Origin: Methanococcus vannielii SB
Lineage (GTDB): Archaea > AGJL01 > Methanococci > Methanococcales > Methanococcaceae
Direction of reading: 5' to 3'
Assembly (NCBI RefSeq): GCF_000017165.1
Contig: NC_009634.1
Location: 758,249-822,248 of the forward strand
Length of the DNA: 64,000 nucleotides
Shown here: piece by piece, positions 29,670 to 37,338 of the stretch
How the letters are laid out: each line of letters starts with the position of its first letter
How positions within the stretch are numbered: the first letter of the stretch is position 1
Translations under genes and position numbers: made by a program
Notes under the pieces: generated by a model
Database searches by the model: none
What the model saw: only the letters and a program-made list of their open reading frames with translations
Told to the model about the DNA's origin: nothing

Positions 29670-29906
29670 TTAGGGCAGTATAAGGGTTTTGAGGTAAGTA
29701 ACTGGAACGTGGATGAAGAATCCAATTATTCCAAGAAGACATATTCCAATCCCGGTAACTTTAGAAATTGTTAAGTATTCTTCCCTATTTGGTTTTCTTG
29801 AAATCATTAGTACTCTTTTGCACTGTTGTAAAAAATCTTTTAGATTATTTACCATTGATTTTGAATCAATTTTCGGCATATCTATTGAAGGCTTTTCAAT
29901 TGCCAA
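29670..29906 (-). CDS. secE: Protein translocase subunit SecE (Sec61 gamma)
   Basis: 78-aa single-span subunit that clamps SecY. Features: an amphipathic surface helix DFLQQCKRVLMISRKPNREEYL around residues 23-44 and one membrane helix near 49-70. The open frame begins with TTG at 29906, six bases after GGATGTGAT; no in-frame ATG is available upstream, so a TTG start is likely. It lies 23 bases after ftsZ in the same direction. Confidence 0.92.
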   Translation of the reverse strand: MAIEKPSIDMPKIDSKSMVNNLKDFLQQCKRVLMISRKPNREEYLTISKVTGIGICLLGIIGFFIHVPVTYLKTLILP

Positions 29907-29929
29907 AATATCACATCCATTTTAAACTG

Positions 29930-31012
29930 TTAAATCTTTGGAATATCTATTAAATATCTCTTTTTAGTAGTATCTATTGCGTAATTTCCTGTTGATTTTG
30001 TTCCGGTAACGATAAGTAAAACCCTTAATGAATTTTCTAGTGTTTCATCTATTGTTGTACCCCAGATAATTGTTGCCTTATCATCGAGCCTATCTGAAAC
30101 AGTTGAAACTATCTCTTTTGCTTCATCTAAGCTCATATCTTCAGGTCCAGTTATGTGGATTAATGCACCAGTTGCACCATCTACATCAACACATAGAAGA
30201 GGACTATTTAATGCAATTTGTATTGCTTCTCTTGCTCTTTTTTCAGAATCACTTTCACCAATACCCATCATTGCAATTCCACCATTATTCATTACGGCCC
30301 TAACATCTGCAAAGTCCACGTGGATATCGCCTGCATTGTTTACAAGTTCAACCATTCCCCTAACTGAATTCATCAAAACTTCATCAGCCACTTTAAAAGC
30401 AGTTCTTAAGGGAACGTTATGAACAATCTCTAACAGCTTATCGTTAGGAATAATAACAATAGTATCCGCAATTTCTTTTAACTTGTTAAGTCCGGCTAGT
30501 GCATTTGACATTCTAACTTTTCCTTCCATTGAAAACGGTAGTGTTACAACTGCAACAGTTAGTGCTCCTATCTTTTTAGAAATTTCTGCTACAACCGGAG
30601 CTGAACCTGTACCGGTTCCACCACCAAGCCCGCAGGTGATAAACACGAGGTCTGAATCTTGAATTGATTTTTTAATTTCTTCTGCATTTTCTTTTGCTGA
30701 TTCTTCGCCTTTAACAGGGTTTCCACCTGCACCCAGTCCTTTTGTAAGATTTTTTCCAATTAAAACTTTATGATCAGCATGTGTTTTTACAAGTTGTTGT
30801 GCATCGGTGTTTATCGCAATAACTCTTGCCCCACTAATACTCTCTGCGAGAAGCCTATTAATAGCGTTATTTCCTGCCCCCCCACAGCCTATAACAGTAA
30901 TCCGAGCTTTTGATTGCTCTATTAATTCTAATAACTCCCTGTCAATATCAGAAATTTGTTCTGGAGCTGCGTCTAAAAAGTCAGTTTGTGCAATGTTTTT
31001 TAAAAATTTCAA
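29930..31012 (-). CDS. ftsZ: Cell division protein FtsZ
   Basis: Tubulin-like GTPase forming the division ring, 360 aa. N-terminal GTP-binding loop [13 protein letters not shown] near residue 42, the tubulin signature [10 protein letters not shown] near 129 and the T7 synergy loop [11 protein letters not shown]-type near 240 are all intact. The start is a TTG at 31012 with GGAGGT 7 bases upstream. The ftsZ-secE-spt5-L11 order seems to form a division, secretion and translation operon. A second FtsZ paralogue is usual in methanococci but is not in this window. Confidence 0.96.
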   Translation of the reverse strand: MKFLKNIAQTDFLDAAPEQISDIDRELLELIEQSKARITVIGCGGAGNNAINRLLAESISGARVIAINTDAQQLVKTHADHKVLIGKNLTKGLGAGGNPVKGEESAKENAEEIKKSIQDSDLVFITCGLGGGTGTGSAPVVAEISKKIGALTVAVVTLPFSMEGKVRMSNALAGLNKLKEIADTIVIIPNDKLLEIVHNVPLRTAFKVADEVLMNSVRGMVELVNNAGDIHVDFADVRAVMNNGGIAMMGIGESDSEKRAREAIQIALNSPLLCVDVDGATGALIHITGPEDMSLDEAKEIVSTVSDRLDDKATIIWGTTIDETLENSLRVLLIVTGTKSTGNYAIDTTKKRYLIDIPKI

Positions 31013-31080
31013 AATTATTACCTCCTCATAAGTAGTGGTGCCCTGAGCCCTGATTGTGCGGGTTTTAAATAATTATTGGA

Positions 31081-31090
31081 AATATATAAC
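31081..31090 (-). promoter_or_regulatory. ftsZ promoter TATA box
   Basis: GTTATATATT on the minus strand lies about 70 bases upstream of the ftsZ start. Initiation would be near 31062, giving a leader of about 50 bases with a GGAGGT site. Confidence 0.5.
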
Positions 31091-31117
31091 TTACAAGATT
31101 TATATCTTTTCATTGAA

Positions 31118-31125
31118 TTTATATA
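31118..31125 (+). promoter_or_regulatory. top6A promoter TATA box
   Basis: TTTATATA is a consensus archaeal box A. Initiation near 31148 would give a leader of about 100 bases before the GTG at 31252. A short GCC-TTTTTA-GGC dyad (31140-31151) lies at the predicted start site. Confidence 0.55.
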
Positions 31126-31251
31126 GATAATATAATATCGCCTTTTTAGGCTAATGTTATCAACTTAGTATATAATGGAGCCATCACTCTGTAATGATTT
31201 CATTTAATGAATTCATATTTATATTATTTTCGATTAGAATCCGGTGAAACT

Positions 31252-32349
31252 GTGATAACGTCTAAAGAAAGAGATTTAGCAGCTCAAAAAATATTAAAAC
31301 TTGCAAATGAAATGTATAATGATATATTACATGGCAAAAGGCCAAAAATTACATTTCCAATAAGGAGCCTTGCAAATGCAAAGTTTGACGTTGACAAAGG
31401 AACTTTTGCAATACTTGGAAAAGAAAAAGATAGGACATTAACGGTAAATCAAGCCAAAATATTTGCTCAAACCATTAAAATGATGGAATTTTCAAAAAGT
31501 TTGTTAGATACTAATGACTTTTCAACCCTAAGGGAAGCGTATTATGTTTCTAAAAATTGGGGTGAAGCAAGATTTGACGACCAACAACCTTCAAATGGCG
31601 TTATTGAAGATATTGAAGCAGCATCAGAACATTTAAGGGAGGATTTAGGATTTATTCCCGAAGAAGACGGTGCAGCAGTTGTAGGCCCGTTAAAAATACG
31701 GGATAGAACCGCAGATGGCGAAGAAATTAGGATAGATTGTGCAAAATTAGGTAGTGGTGCATACAGTATACCAAACGATGTTACAAAACTAGAATTTGAT
31801 ACAAAAGCAGAATTTATTTTAGCAATAGAGACCGCAGGTATGTTTGCAAGGCTTAATGCAGAAGGATTTTGGAATAAACATAATTGCATATTAATATCAT
31901 TAAAAGGAGTCCCTGCAAGGGCAACGAGAAGATTTATAAAAAGATTAAATGAAGAACATAAACTTCCAATTCTGGTATTTACGGATGGTGACCCTTATGG
32001 GTACCTAAACATTTATAGGACCCTAAAAGTAGGAAGTGGTAAAGCCGTTCACCTCGCAGATAAATTAGCAATTCCTGATGCAAGATTAATCGGCGTAACT
32101 CCTCAGGATATTTTAGATTACGACCTTCCAACGCATCCTTTAAAAGACCATGATATTAAAAGATTAAAAGATGGCCTTAAAAATGATGATTTTGTCCGTT
32201 CATTTCCTGAGTGGCAGAAAGCACTAAACCAGATGGCTGACGGTAAAGTAAGGGCAGAACAGCAGTCTTTAGCAAAATACGGTTTAAAATACGTTGTTGA
32301 AGAATACCTTCCTACAAAAGTTGAAGACCAAAGTACTTGGCTCCCGTAA
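31252..32349 (+). CDS. top6A: DNA topoisomerase VI subunit A
   Basis: Catalytic subunit of the type IIB topoisomerase, a relative of Spo11, 365 aa. The catalytic tyrosine lies in the LREAYYVSKNWG segment near residue 107 and the metal-binding Toprim motif is FTDGDPYGYLNIY near 246. The open frame extends to an ATG at 31207 that has no binding site; the GTG at 31252 has GGTGA at the normal four-base spacing and is preferred. Subunit B is not in this window. Divergent from ftsZ. Confidence 0.95.
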   Translation: MITSKERDLAAQKILKLANEMYNDILHGKRPKITFPIRSLANAKFDVDKGTFAILGKEKDRTLTVNQAKIFAQTIKMMEFSKSLLDTNDFSTLREAYYVSKNWGEARFDDQQPSNGVIEDIEAASEHLREDLGFIPEEDGAAVVGPLKIRDRTADGEEIRIDCAKLGSGAYSIPNDVTKLEFDTKAEFILAIETAGMFARLNAEGFWNKHNCILISLKGVPARATRRFIKRLNEEHKLPILVFTDGDPYGYLNIYRTLKVGSGKAVHLADKLAIPDARLIGVTPQDILDYDLPTHPLKDHDIKRLKDGLKNDDFVRSFPEWQKALNQMADGKVRAEQQSLAKYGLKYVVEEYLPTKVEDQSTWLP

Positions 32350-32404
32350 CCTTGATACAATTGTTAAAAACACTTTTTAAGTACAATATAAAATCTTAAA
32401 ATAT

Positions 32405-32413
32405 CTTTTTTTA
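32405..32413 (+). terminator. T-run after top6A
   Basis: CTTTTTTTAAG lies about 55 bases after the top6A stop and before the promoter of the next gene. Confidence 0.4.
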
Positions 32414-32420
32414 AGCTAAA

Positions 32421-32463
32421 ATCGGCCGATATTAAGTCAAAATTTTTCGAAAACGATATAAAT
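32421..32463 (+). promoter_or_regulatory. Promoter of the secreted CAP protein with nearby palindrome
   Basis: GATATAAAT at 32455-32463 is a TATA-like box placed about 65 bases before the ATG. Just upstream, ATCGGCCGAT at 32421-32430 is a perfect GC-rich 10-bp palindrome, conspicuous in such AT-rich DNA, and could be an activator or repressor site. Confidence 0.45.
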
Positions 32464-32526
32464 GAGCCCATTCAATATTTCATGGGTAATCCCCCAATAC
32501 TATACAAATTTAACGGAGACTAAACT

Positions 32527-33594
32527 ATGAATTGGCTCTCAAAGGTTTTTACATTAACGGTAATTACCATATCTCTTTTAACGTCCCTCAGTGCTGAATT
32601 AAGCCCGATTGGATGTGAAAACATATTTAACAACTTAGCATGCCAAAATTTTAACGAAAATCATAATAATTTACTAAATAACCGCCAAGTTACCAATTTT
32701 CAACTAACAAGTATATTGAATAAAAACATAGCATATCAAACATATGAAGTCAGGTCTTTTGCACCGTTAAAAAGAGAGTCTTCAAAAACAGTGCTTATAA
32801 AGTCAAGACAAATTTCAATAAATCAGGAAACTAGTCCTGAAGTAAATACTGGAACTAACACCGGAAATACTGGAACTAACACCGGAAATACTGGAACTAA
32901 CACCGGAAATTCGGAAGTTAAAGATAATTCCGAAAATGTTCAAGCACATGGGTCGACAATAGTTGTTGTCAGAAGGACTACTTCAAATACTCCTAAAGTA
33001 GAAGAACCTAAAGTAGAAGAACCTAAAGTAGAAGAACCTAAAGTAGAAGAACCTAAAGTAGAAGAACCTAAAGTAGAAGAACCTAAAGTAGAAGAACCTA
33101 AAGTAGAAGAACCTAAAGTAGAAGAACCGATAACTGACATGAATGCCCAGATTGGACATTATATATTAATATATACCAATAGAGAACGTGCTTCTCACGG
33201 GCTTAATGCGTTTATATTAGATGAAAGGCTAAACAAAATCGCACAAGATCATAGTAATGACATGGTCAAAAATAATTACTTTTCACATACTAGTTTAGAT
33301 GGAAAATCCCCGACCGATAGGGCCGTATCCGCAGGTTACGACGTTAAAAAATCCCTTGGAAACGGCTATTTTGCAATAGGTATTGGTGAAAACATAGCTA
33401 AAATGCCAACAGGAAACGTGCTTGGTATAGGCCATGTTTCAAACGATGCACAAAGTGTTGCAAAAGCCACCGTTGATGCATGGATGAATAGTCCGGGACA
33501 TCGTGCAAATATATTAAGTTCAAGATATACTAGAATAGGAATAGGCGTAGCATTTGATGGCAGGTTCTACGTTGAAACTCAGAACTTCTTTTAA
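32527..33594 (+). CDS. Secreted CAP/SCP-domain protein with tandem repeats
   Basis: 355-aa exported protein. Residues 1-24 are a signal peptide (LSKVFTLTVITISLLTSLSA). A low-complexity linker follows: three copies of NTGTNTG near 107-127 and nine copies of PKVEE at 156-200. The C-terminal 150 residues form a CAP (SCP/PR-1, YkwD-like) domain with NRERASHGLNAFILDERLNKIAQDHSNDM, HTSLDGKSPTDRA, GIGENIA and the hallmark WMNSPGHRANIL. CAP domains act outside the cell, some as proteases or lipid binders; the role here is unknown. The PKVEE linker is likely a rod that spans the surface layer. No membrane anchor follows, so attachment would be non-covalent or absent. Confidence 0.9.
   Translation: MNWLSKVFTLTVITISLLTSLSAELSPIGCENIFNNLACQNFNENHNNLLNNRQVTNFQLTSILNKNIAYQTYEVRSFAPLKRESSKTVLIKSRQISINQETSPEVNTGTNTGNTGTNTGNTGTNTGNSEVKDNSENVQAHGSTIVVVRRTTSNTPKVEEPKVEEPKVEEPKVEEPKVEEPKVEEPKVEEPKVEEPKVEEPITDMNAQIGHYILIYTNRERASHGLNAFILDERLNKIAQDHSNDMVKNNYFSHTSLDGKSPTDRAVSAGYDVKKSLGNGYFAIGIGENIAKMPTGNVLGIGHVSNDAQSVAKATVDAWMNSPGHRANILSSRYTRIGIGVAFDGRFYVETQNFF
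32845..32907 (+). repeat. Three 21-bp tandem repeats coding NTGTNTG
   Basis: The 21-bp unit beginning AATACTGGAACTAACACCGG is present three times in a row without mismatch, inside the linker of the CAP-domain protein. Confidence 0.9.
32992..33126 (+). repeat. Nine perfect 15-bp tandem repeats coding PKVEE
   Basis: CCTAAAGTAGAAGAA occurs nine times head to tail with no mismatch (135 bp), followed by CCGATAACT, which breaks the pattern. Perfect identity at every wobble position suggests recent expansion by slippage. Each gain or loss of one unit keeps the reading frame. Confidence 0.97.
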
Positions 33595-33598
33595 AAAT

Positions 33599-33620
33599 TT
33601 CTATTTTTTTCTTTTTTCAT
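33599..33620 (+). terminator. T-rich terminator after the CAP-domain gene
   Basis: TTCTATTTTTTTCTTTTTTCAT follows the CAP-domain gene stop within 10 bases. The remaining gap to 33747 contains a perfect 16-bp AT palindrome TTTATAAATTTATAAA (33644-33659), which may be the phosphoglycerate mutase promoter. Confidence 0.55.
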
Positions 33621-33747
33621 ATTTTCAATCGAAATTTAAAGTTTTTATAAATTTATAAAGTTTTCTTGAACCCCGTACCAAAAAATATTAATAAACTTAA
33701 AGAATATAGCAAATACTACCACTAATACGTGATTTTATGGTGAATTT

Positions 33748-34968
33748 ATGAAAGCAGTTATTTTTGTTATAGATGGACTTGGGGATAGGCCCGATGAATT
33801 TGGCAATACACCTTTAAAAGAAGCAAATACTCATACAATGGATAAAATAGCAAAAGAAGGGATTTGTGGGATAATGAATGCAATTGATATTGGAGTAAGG
33901 CCGGGAAGTGATACTGCACATCTTGCACTATTAGGATATGACCCTTATGAAACATACACTGGAAGGGGACCATTTGAAGCTTGTGGTGTCGGAATTACAG
34001 TAAAACCTGGAGACATTGCATTTAGGTGCAACTTTTCATCAGTTGACAAAGAATTCATCGTCACAGATAGAAGAGCAGGAAGAATTGAAGATACAAGTTT
34101 GCTAGAAAAAGAACTTGATGGATTAAAAATTGATGATGTAGAAGTAATTTTTAAAGAATCTGGCGGATACAGAGCAGCACTTTTATTGAGGGGCCCTAAT
34201 TTAAGTGATAAAATAAGTGATGCAGACCCTAAAAAAGAAGGGAAAAAGGTAAAGGAAATAATTCCATTAGATGATTCAAAAGAAGCAGAAAAAACTGCAA
34301 ACATATTGAATAGACTTTTAAAAGTTGCTTACGAAAAGTTAGATGGTCATCCAGTAAATCAGAAGAGAAGAACTAACAATTTGCCTGTTGCAAACATGAT
34401 AATTCCAAGAGGAGTTGGGAAAGTTCCTGAAATTATACCATTTGATAAAAAATACGGTTTAAAAGGTGCTTGTATTGCTGGAACGGGCCTTATAAAAGGA
34501 ATTGCTAAAATGGTAAATCTTGACGTTATTGAAGTTAAGGGTGCTACCGGAACTCCAGATTCTAACTTTATGGCAAAAGCTAAAGCTCTCGTTGAAACAT
34601 TGAAAACTCACGATTTCGTACTCATAAATGTAAAAGGTGCTGATGAAGCAGGACATGACGGAAATTACGAAGTTAAAAAACAGGTTATCGAAAAAATCGA
34701 TGAAATGTTAACCTACATTATGGAAAATATTGATAGAAAAGATGTCTATTTTGTATTAACTGGAGACCATTCTACACCCATTGAAGAAATGGATCACTCT
34801 GCAGACCCACTTCCAATTGTAATATGGGGAAAAAGTGTAAGGGTTGACGATGTCGAAAAATTTGACGAATTTTCAACATGTAAAGGTGGCCTTAATTGGA
34901 TAAAAGGAAAAAATATCATGCCAATTTTAATCGATTTAATGGGGCTTTCAAAAAAGTATGGGGCATAA
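33748..34968 (+). CDS. apgM: Cofactor-independent phosphoglycerate mutase, archaeal type
   Basis: 406-aa enzyme of the alkaline phosphatase superfamily that interconverts 3- and 2-phosphoglycerate. Metal and catalytic motifs: VIDGLGDRP at residues 7-15, GSDTAHLALLGYDP with the catalytic serine near 52, KGADEAGHDGN near 298 and GDHSTPIEEMDHSADPLPI near 341. Normal length for the archaeal ApgM family. ATG follows ATGGTGA. Its product feeds enolase and also the 2-phosphoglycerate kinase encoded at 26321. Confidence 0.94.
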   Translation: MKAVIFVIDGLGDRPDEFGNTPLKEANTHTMDKIAKEGICGIMNAIDIGVRPGSDTAHLALLGYDPYETYTGRGPFEACGVGITVKPGDIAFRCNFSSVDKEFIVTDRRAGRIEDTSLLEKELDGLKIDDVEVIFKESGGYRAALLLRGPNLSDKISDADPKKEGKKVKEIIPLDDSKEAEKTANILNRLLKVAYEKLDGHPVNQKRRTNNLPVANMIIPRGVGKVPEIIPFDKKYGLKGACIAGTGLIKGIAKMVNLDVIEVKGATGTPDSNFMAKAKALVETLKTHDFVLINVKGADEAGHDGNYEVKKQVIEKIDEMLTYIMENIDRKDVYFVLTGDHSTPIEEMDHSADPLPIVIWGKSVRVDDVEKFDEFSTCKGGLNWIKGKNIMPILIDLMGLSKKYGA

Positions 34969-34989
34969 TTTAAAAATTTAATAAATTAT

Positions 34990-35931
34990 TTAGAATCCAA
35001 AGTCAATTTTTGGATTTAATTTCTTGTCTTTATTTGAAAGCAATACTACTCTACTTTCAAATGAATCATTAGTAATTTCAAAACTACTATTTTTTTCTAA
35101 ATTTTCGCACATTCTTAAAAGCTCTTCATGCTTTAACATGTCTGAAAGTTCGAGTCTTTTTCTTGAATATCCTACGTTCATGTATGACTTTATCTCTATA
35201 AAATTTGCGTTTGACCTACTATAAAGCTCTTTAAATTTTAAAAGGTCGTCATTTATATTTCTAATAACTGTAGTGCGTATGCATGACCTTTTTTTATTCT
35301 TTAAAATATCTAATGTGTTTAGTATATTTTCCCAATCTTTTTCGGTTCCGTTGCAGATTTTTTTATAGCTTTCAAGGTCGTAAGCATCAAGGGAGATATA
35401 TAGTTGAGTTGGATTTACTTTTTCAATTATTTCAGTTAATATTCCATTTGAAACCAAAAAAGTTGACATTCCTAAATTATGGAATATTTCTATTAATTCT
35501 GCAAGGTATGGATACATTGTAGGCTCCCCAGAAAGCGATAGGGCAATGTGTTTTGGAGTCATTGCTTCATTAAATTTTTCTTCACCAATTCGATTTAAAA
35601 TTCCTTTATACCCCATTAAAATTGTCCTGTGCATTTTTAAAATGTCTTCTGCAACATTTTCAGGATTTTTCCATTCGGGAAGAGAATATGGCTTAGTATT
35701 TAAATCACTAGGGAGTATTCTCCAGCAAAACATACATTCTTGCTGACACCAAGCTACAGAAGGCGTACTTTGAATACATCTATGTGTATTTATCCCATAA
35801 AATTTCGATTTGTAACATTCGTTTCCATCTAAAAAGGATTTTCGAACCCATCCACAAAGTTTGACAGAACTGTGGCCTTTAATTTGGTAGTGCTGTTTTC
35901 TTAAGACATTGTATATTTCATCAGGTATCAA
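34990..35931 (-). CDS. taw1: 4-Demethylwyosine synthase Taw1 (TYW1)
   Basis: Radical-SAM enzyme, 313 aa, forming the tricyclic base from N1-methylguanosine-37 in tRNA-Phe with pyruvate. The radical-SAM cluster motif is CQQECMFC near residue 62 (Cx3Cx2C), preceded by HRCIQSTPSVAW, which contributes to the second cluster; SLSGEPTMYPYL near 134 is the SAM-binding GGE-like region. The start is a TTG at 35931 after GGTGATATT. It is convergent with apgM (21-base space). Confidence 0.93.
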   Translation of the reverse strand: MIPDEIYNVLRKQHYQIKGHSSVKLCGWVRKSFLDGNECYKSKFYGINTHRCIQSTPSVAWCQQECMFCWRILPSDLNTKPYSLPEWKNPENVAEDILKMHRTILMGYKGILNRIGEEKFNEAMTPKHIALSLSGEPTMYPYLAELIEIFHNLGMSTFLVSNGILTEIIEKVNPTQLYISLDAYDLESYKKICNGTEKDWENILNTLDILKNKKRSCIRTTVIRNINDDLLKFKELYSRSNANFIEIKSYMNVGYSRKRLELSDMLKHEELLRMCENLEKNSSFEITNDSFESRVVLLSNKDKKLNPKIDFGF

Positions 35932-36022
35932 AATATCACCAAAAATTAAAGTTATTCTTGTAATTTACAACTGTTAATTTTTAAACTATACTATTTTTAT
36001 AACATTTGAGTATATAATAAAA

Positions 36023-36034
36023 TTTAAATATATG
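36023..36034 (+). promoter_or_regulatory. Promoter of the MobB-like gene giving a near-leaderless mRNA
   Basis: TTTAAATATATG lies only 22-33 bases before the ATG at 36056. With initiation about 25 bases downstream of TATA, the transcript would begin within a few bases of the start codon, and no spaced ribosome binding site is present. Confidence 0.45.
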
Positions 36035-36055
36035 ATAAAACACTATATTTAGGGT

Positions 36056-36751
36056 ATGACAAGAGTAATTGGAGTAATTGGAAGAAAGGATACTGGAAAA
36101 ACTAACCTAATTGCCGATATCCTCAAGAATCTGAAAAGCGAAAATTTGAGCTTTGCAACTGTTAAAAACTCCCATATGGACATTGAAGTAGATGTTTTGG
36201 GAACCGACTCACACAATTTAAAAAAGTTGTCTGAAGTTTCAGTTTTTGTTACTAAAAAAGGTTCTGCTTTTTATTATGATAATATGAACCTTAAAAATAT
36301 CCTTGCAAAAATCGACTGCGATATTCTAATAGTTGAAGGTTTTAAAGAGGAATTAATAGAACTAAATATCCCAAAAATTCTTGTTACAAGGGACGGCAAG
36401 GGTACAGAATTAGAAGACCTTCAAACAGTAATGAGAGTAGACGATTTTAAATACGATATTGATGAAGTTAAAAATAAAGTCCTTGAAAAGGCAGTTGTTC
36501 CAACATACAACCTAAACTGCGGGTATTGTGGACATAACTGTAAGATATTTACTGAAAAAGTTGTAGCAGGAGTAATTAAATGGGATAGTTGTGTTATGGC
36601 AACAGGACTTAAGTTGGTAGTAGATGGTAAAACTATTCCATTAAACCCTTTTGTTTCGGAAATTATTCAAAACACTTTAAAAGGGATGATAGGTACCTTA
36701 AAATGTGCTAAAAATCCAAAAAATATTTCAATTAAAATTGAAAAGAAATAA
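36056..36751 (+). CDS. mobB: MobB-like P-loop GTPase with C-terminal cysteine domain
   Basis: 231-aa protein. Residues 1-150 match MobB, the GTP-binding accessory of molybdopterin guanine dinucleotide synthesis: P-loop GVIGRKDTGKTNLIADIL at the start and DILIVEGFKEELIELNIPKILV near residue 92. The last 80 residues carry an additional cysteine motif, CGYCGHNCKIF near 160 and WDSCVMATGL, ending KCAKNPKN; this looks like an iron-sulfur or zinc site and is not part of bacterial MobB. The cofactor fits the molybdenum/tungsten formylmethanofuran and formate dehydrogenases of methanogens. No other mob genes adjoin it. Confidence 0.82.
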   Translation: MTRVIGVIGRKDTGKTNLIADILKNLKSENLSFATVKNSHMDIEVDVLGTDSHNLKKLSEVSVFVTKKGSAFYYDNMNLKNILAKIDCDILIVEGFKEELIELNIPKILVTRDGKGTELEDLQTVMRVDDFKYDIDEVKNKVLEKAVVPTYNLNCGYCGHNCKIFTEKVVAGVIKWDSCVMATGLKLVVDGKTIPLNPFVSEIIQNTLKGMIGTLKCAKNPKNISIKIEKK

Positions 36752-36766
36752 CCTTTTTTTTTATTA
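36752..36766 (+). terminator. T-run after the MobB-like gene
   Basis: CCTTTTTTTTTATTAAAA begins directly after the stop codon, a strong archaeal terminator candidate. Confidence 0.55.
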
Positions 36767-36808
36767 AAAAGCCATTGTTGAATAGTATGGACTTTTTAAT
36801 ATCTTAAA

Positions 36809-36833
36809 ATATTCAAATATAAGAATATAAATA
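36809..36833 (+). promoter_or_regulatory. ArsR-gene promoter with overlapping dyad
   Basis: ATATTCAAATATAAGAATAT at 36809-36828 is an inverted repeat with ATATTC/GAATAT arms and 8 of 10 matching positions per arm. It overlaps the TATA-like AATATAAATATT and lies about 48 bases before the regulator's ATG, the expected place for an autoregulatory ArsR operator. Confidence 0.55.
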
Positions 36834-36875
36834 TTAGAACAGGTAAAAGATATATTGCGATTATTTGGTGATATT

Positions 36876-37163
36876 ATGGTAATGGATGAATACAAGTACG
36901 AGTATATGGCAGAAGTGTTTAAGGCGTTTGCTGACCCAACAAGATTAATGATTTTGGAACTTTTAAGTGAAAACGAAAGTATGTGTGTTTGTAAGATTAT
37001 TGAAGAATTAAAAAAACCACAACCTACAATTTCTCACCATTTGAACATCTTAAAAAAATCAGGAATCATTAAGGCAAGAAAAGAAGGAACTTGGAATCAC
37101 TATTATATTGTAAACCCCAAGGTAAGAGAAATGATATCGATAATTAGGGGAATCGTTGATTAA
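36876..37163 (+). CDS. ArsR-family winged-helix repressor
   Basis: 95-aa winged-helix regulator: KAFADPTRLMILELLSENESMCVCKIIEELKKPQPTISHHLNILKKSGIIKARKEGTWNHYYI covers the whole HTH fold. The MCVCKI at the start of the recognition region resembles the ELCVC metal-binding motif of arsenic/cadmium-sensing ArsR proteins, so it may respond to metal or thiol chemistry. ATG 36876 follows TTGGTGATATT; the ATG at 36855 lacks a binding site. No transporter is next to it. The only non-regulatory neighbour in the same direction is the MobB-like gene upstream. Confidence 0.9.
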   Translation: MVMDEYKYEYMAEVFKAFADPTRLMILELLSENESMCVCKIIEELKKPQPTISHHLNILKKSGIIKARKEGTWNHYYIVNPKVREMISIIRGIVD

Positions 37164-37196
37164 GCAGTTTAAACTTAATTAACTATTATAGATAAT

Positions 37197-37242
37197 TTTA
37201 TATATTATACATCACTATTCATGAGTAATTTAGGTGATGTAT
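37197..37242 (+). promoter_or_regulatory. Promoter with a 9-bp dyad spanning the predicted start site
   Basis: TTTATATA at 37197-37204 is a consensus box A. ATACATCAC (37207-37215) and GTGATGTAT (37234-37242) are perfect reverse complements separated by 18 bases, centred near the predicted initiation point (about 37226). This fits an operator better than an RNA hairpin because only the right half would be transcribed. Confidence 0.55.
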
Positions 37243-37261
37243 GAGATTAAGGAATAAATAA
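37241..37261 (+). CDS. Candidate six-codon leader peptide
   Basis: GGTGA at 37233-37237 is followed by an ATG at 37241 and six codons (MRLRNK) before TAA. The site has normal promoter and ribosome-binding features, but the frame is too short to judge. A weak hairpin and T-run follow at once. It may be a leader peptide, a start of a small RNA, or chance. Confidence 0.25.
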   Translation: MRLRNK

Positions 37262-37279
37262 AACACAAATCTCTTTTTT
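37243..37279 (+). terminator. Hairpin plus T-run
   Basis: GAGATT (37243-37248) can pair with AATCTC (37268-37273), followed immediately by TTTTTT. It would end a short transcript from the TATA box at 37197. The DRG GTPase gene starts 60 bases later. Confidence 0.4.
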
Positions 37280-37338
37280 ATTTAAAATTAAACTTATTTT
37301 GTCCAATTTAACAAATTTACAATCGGTGCTGTGAGATT

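Noticed and set aside
32992-33126. Tandem repeats considered as a CRISPR array
   Set aside because: The units are contiguous 15-bp coding repeats with no spacers.
32940-33140. A minus-strand open frame of STLGS repeats opposite the PKVEE repeats
   Set aside because: It is only the reverse reading of a 15-bp repeat, which has no stop codon on either strand; there is no ribosome binding site, and the plus frame has a signal peptide and a recognised domain.
33644-33659. TTTATAAATTTATAAA palindrome as an operator
   Set aside because: Perfect, but composed only of A and T in DNA with very high AT content; it is more simply explained as overlapping TATA strings of the phosphoglycerate mutase promoter.
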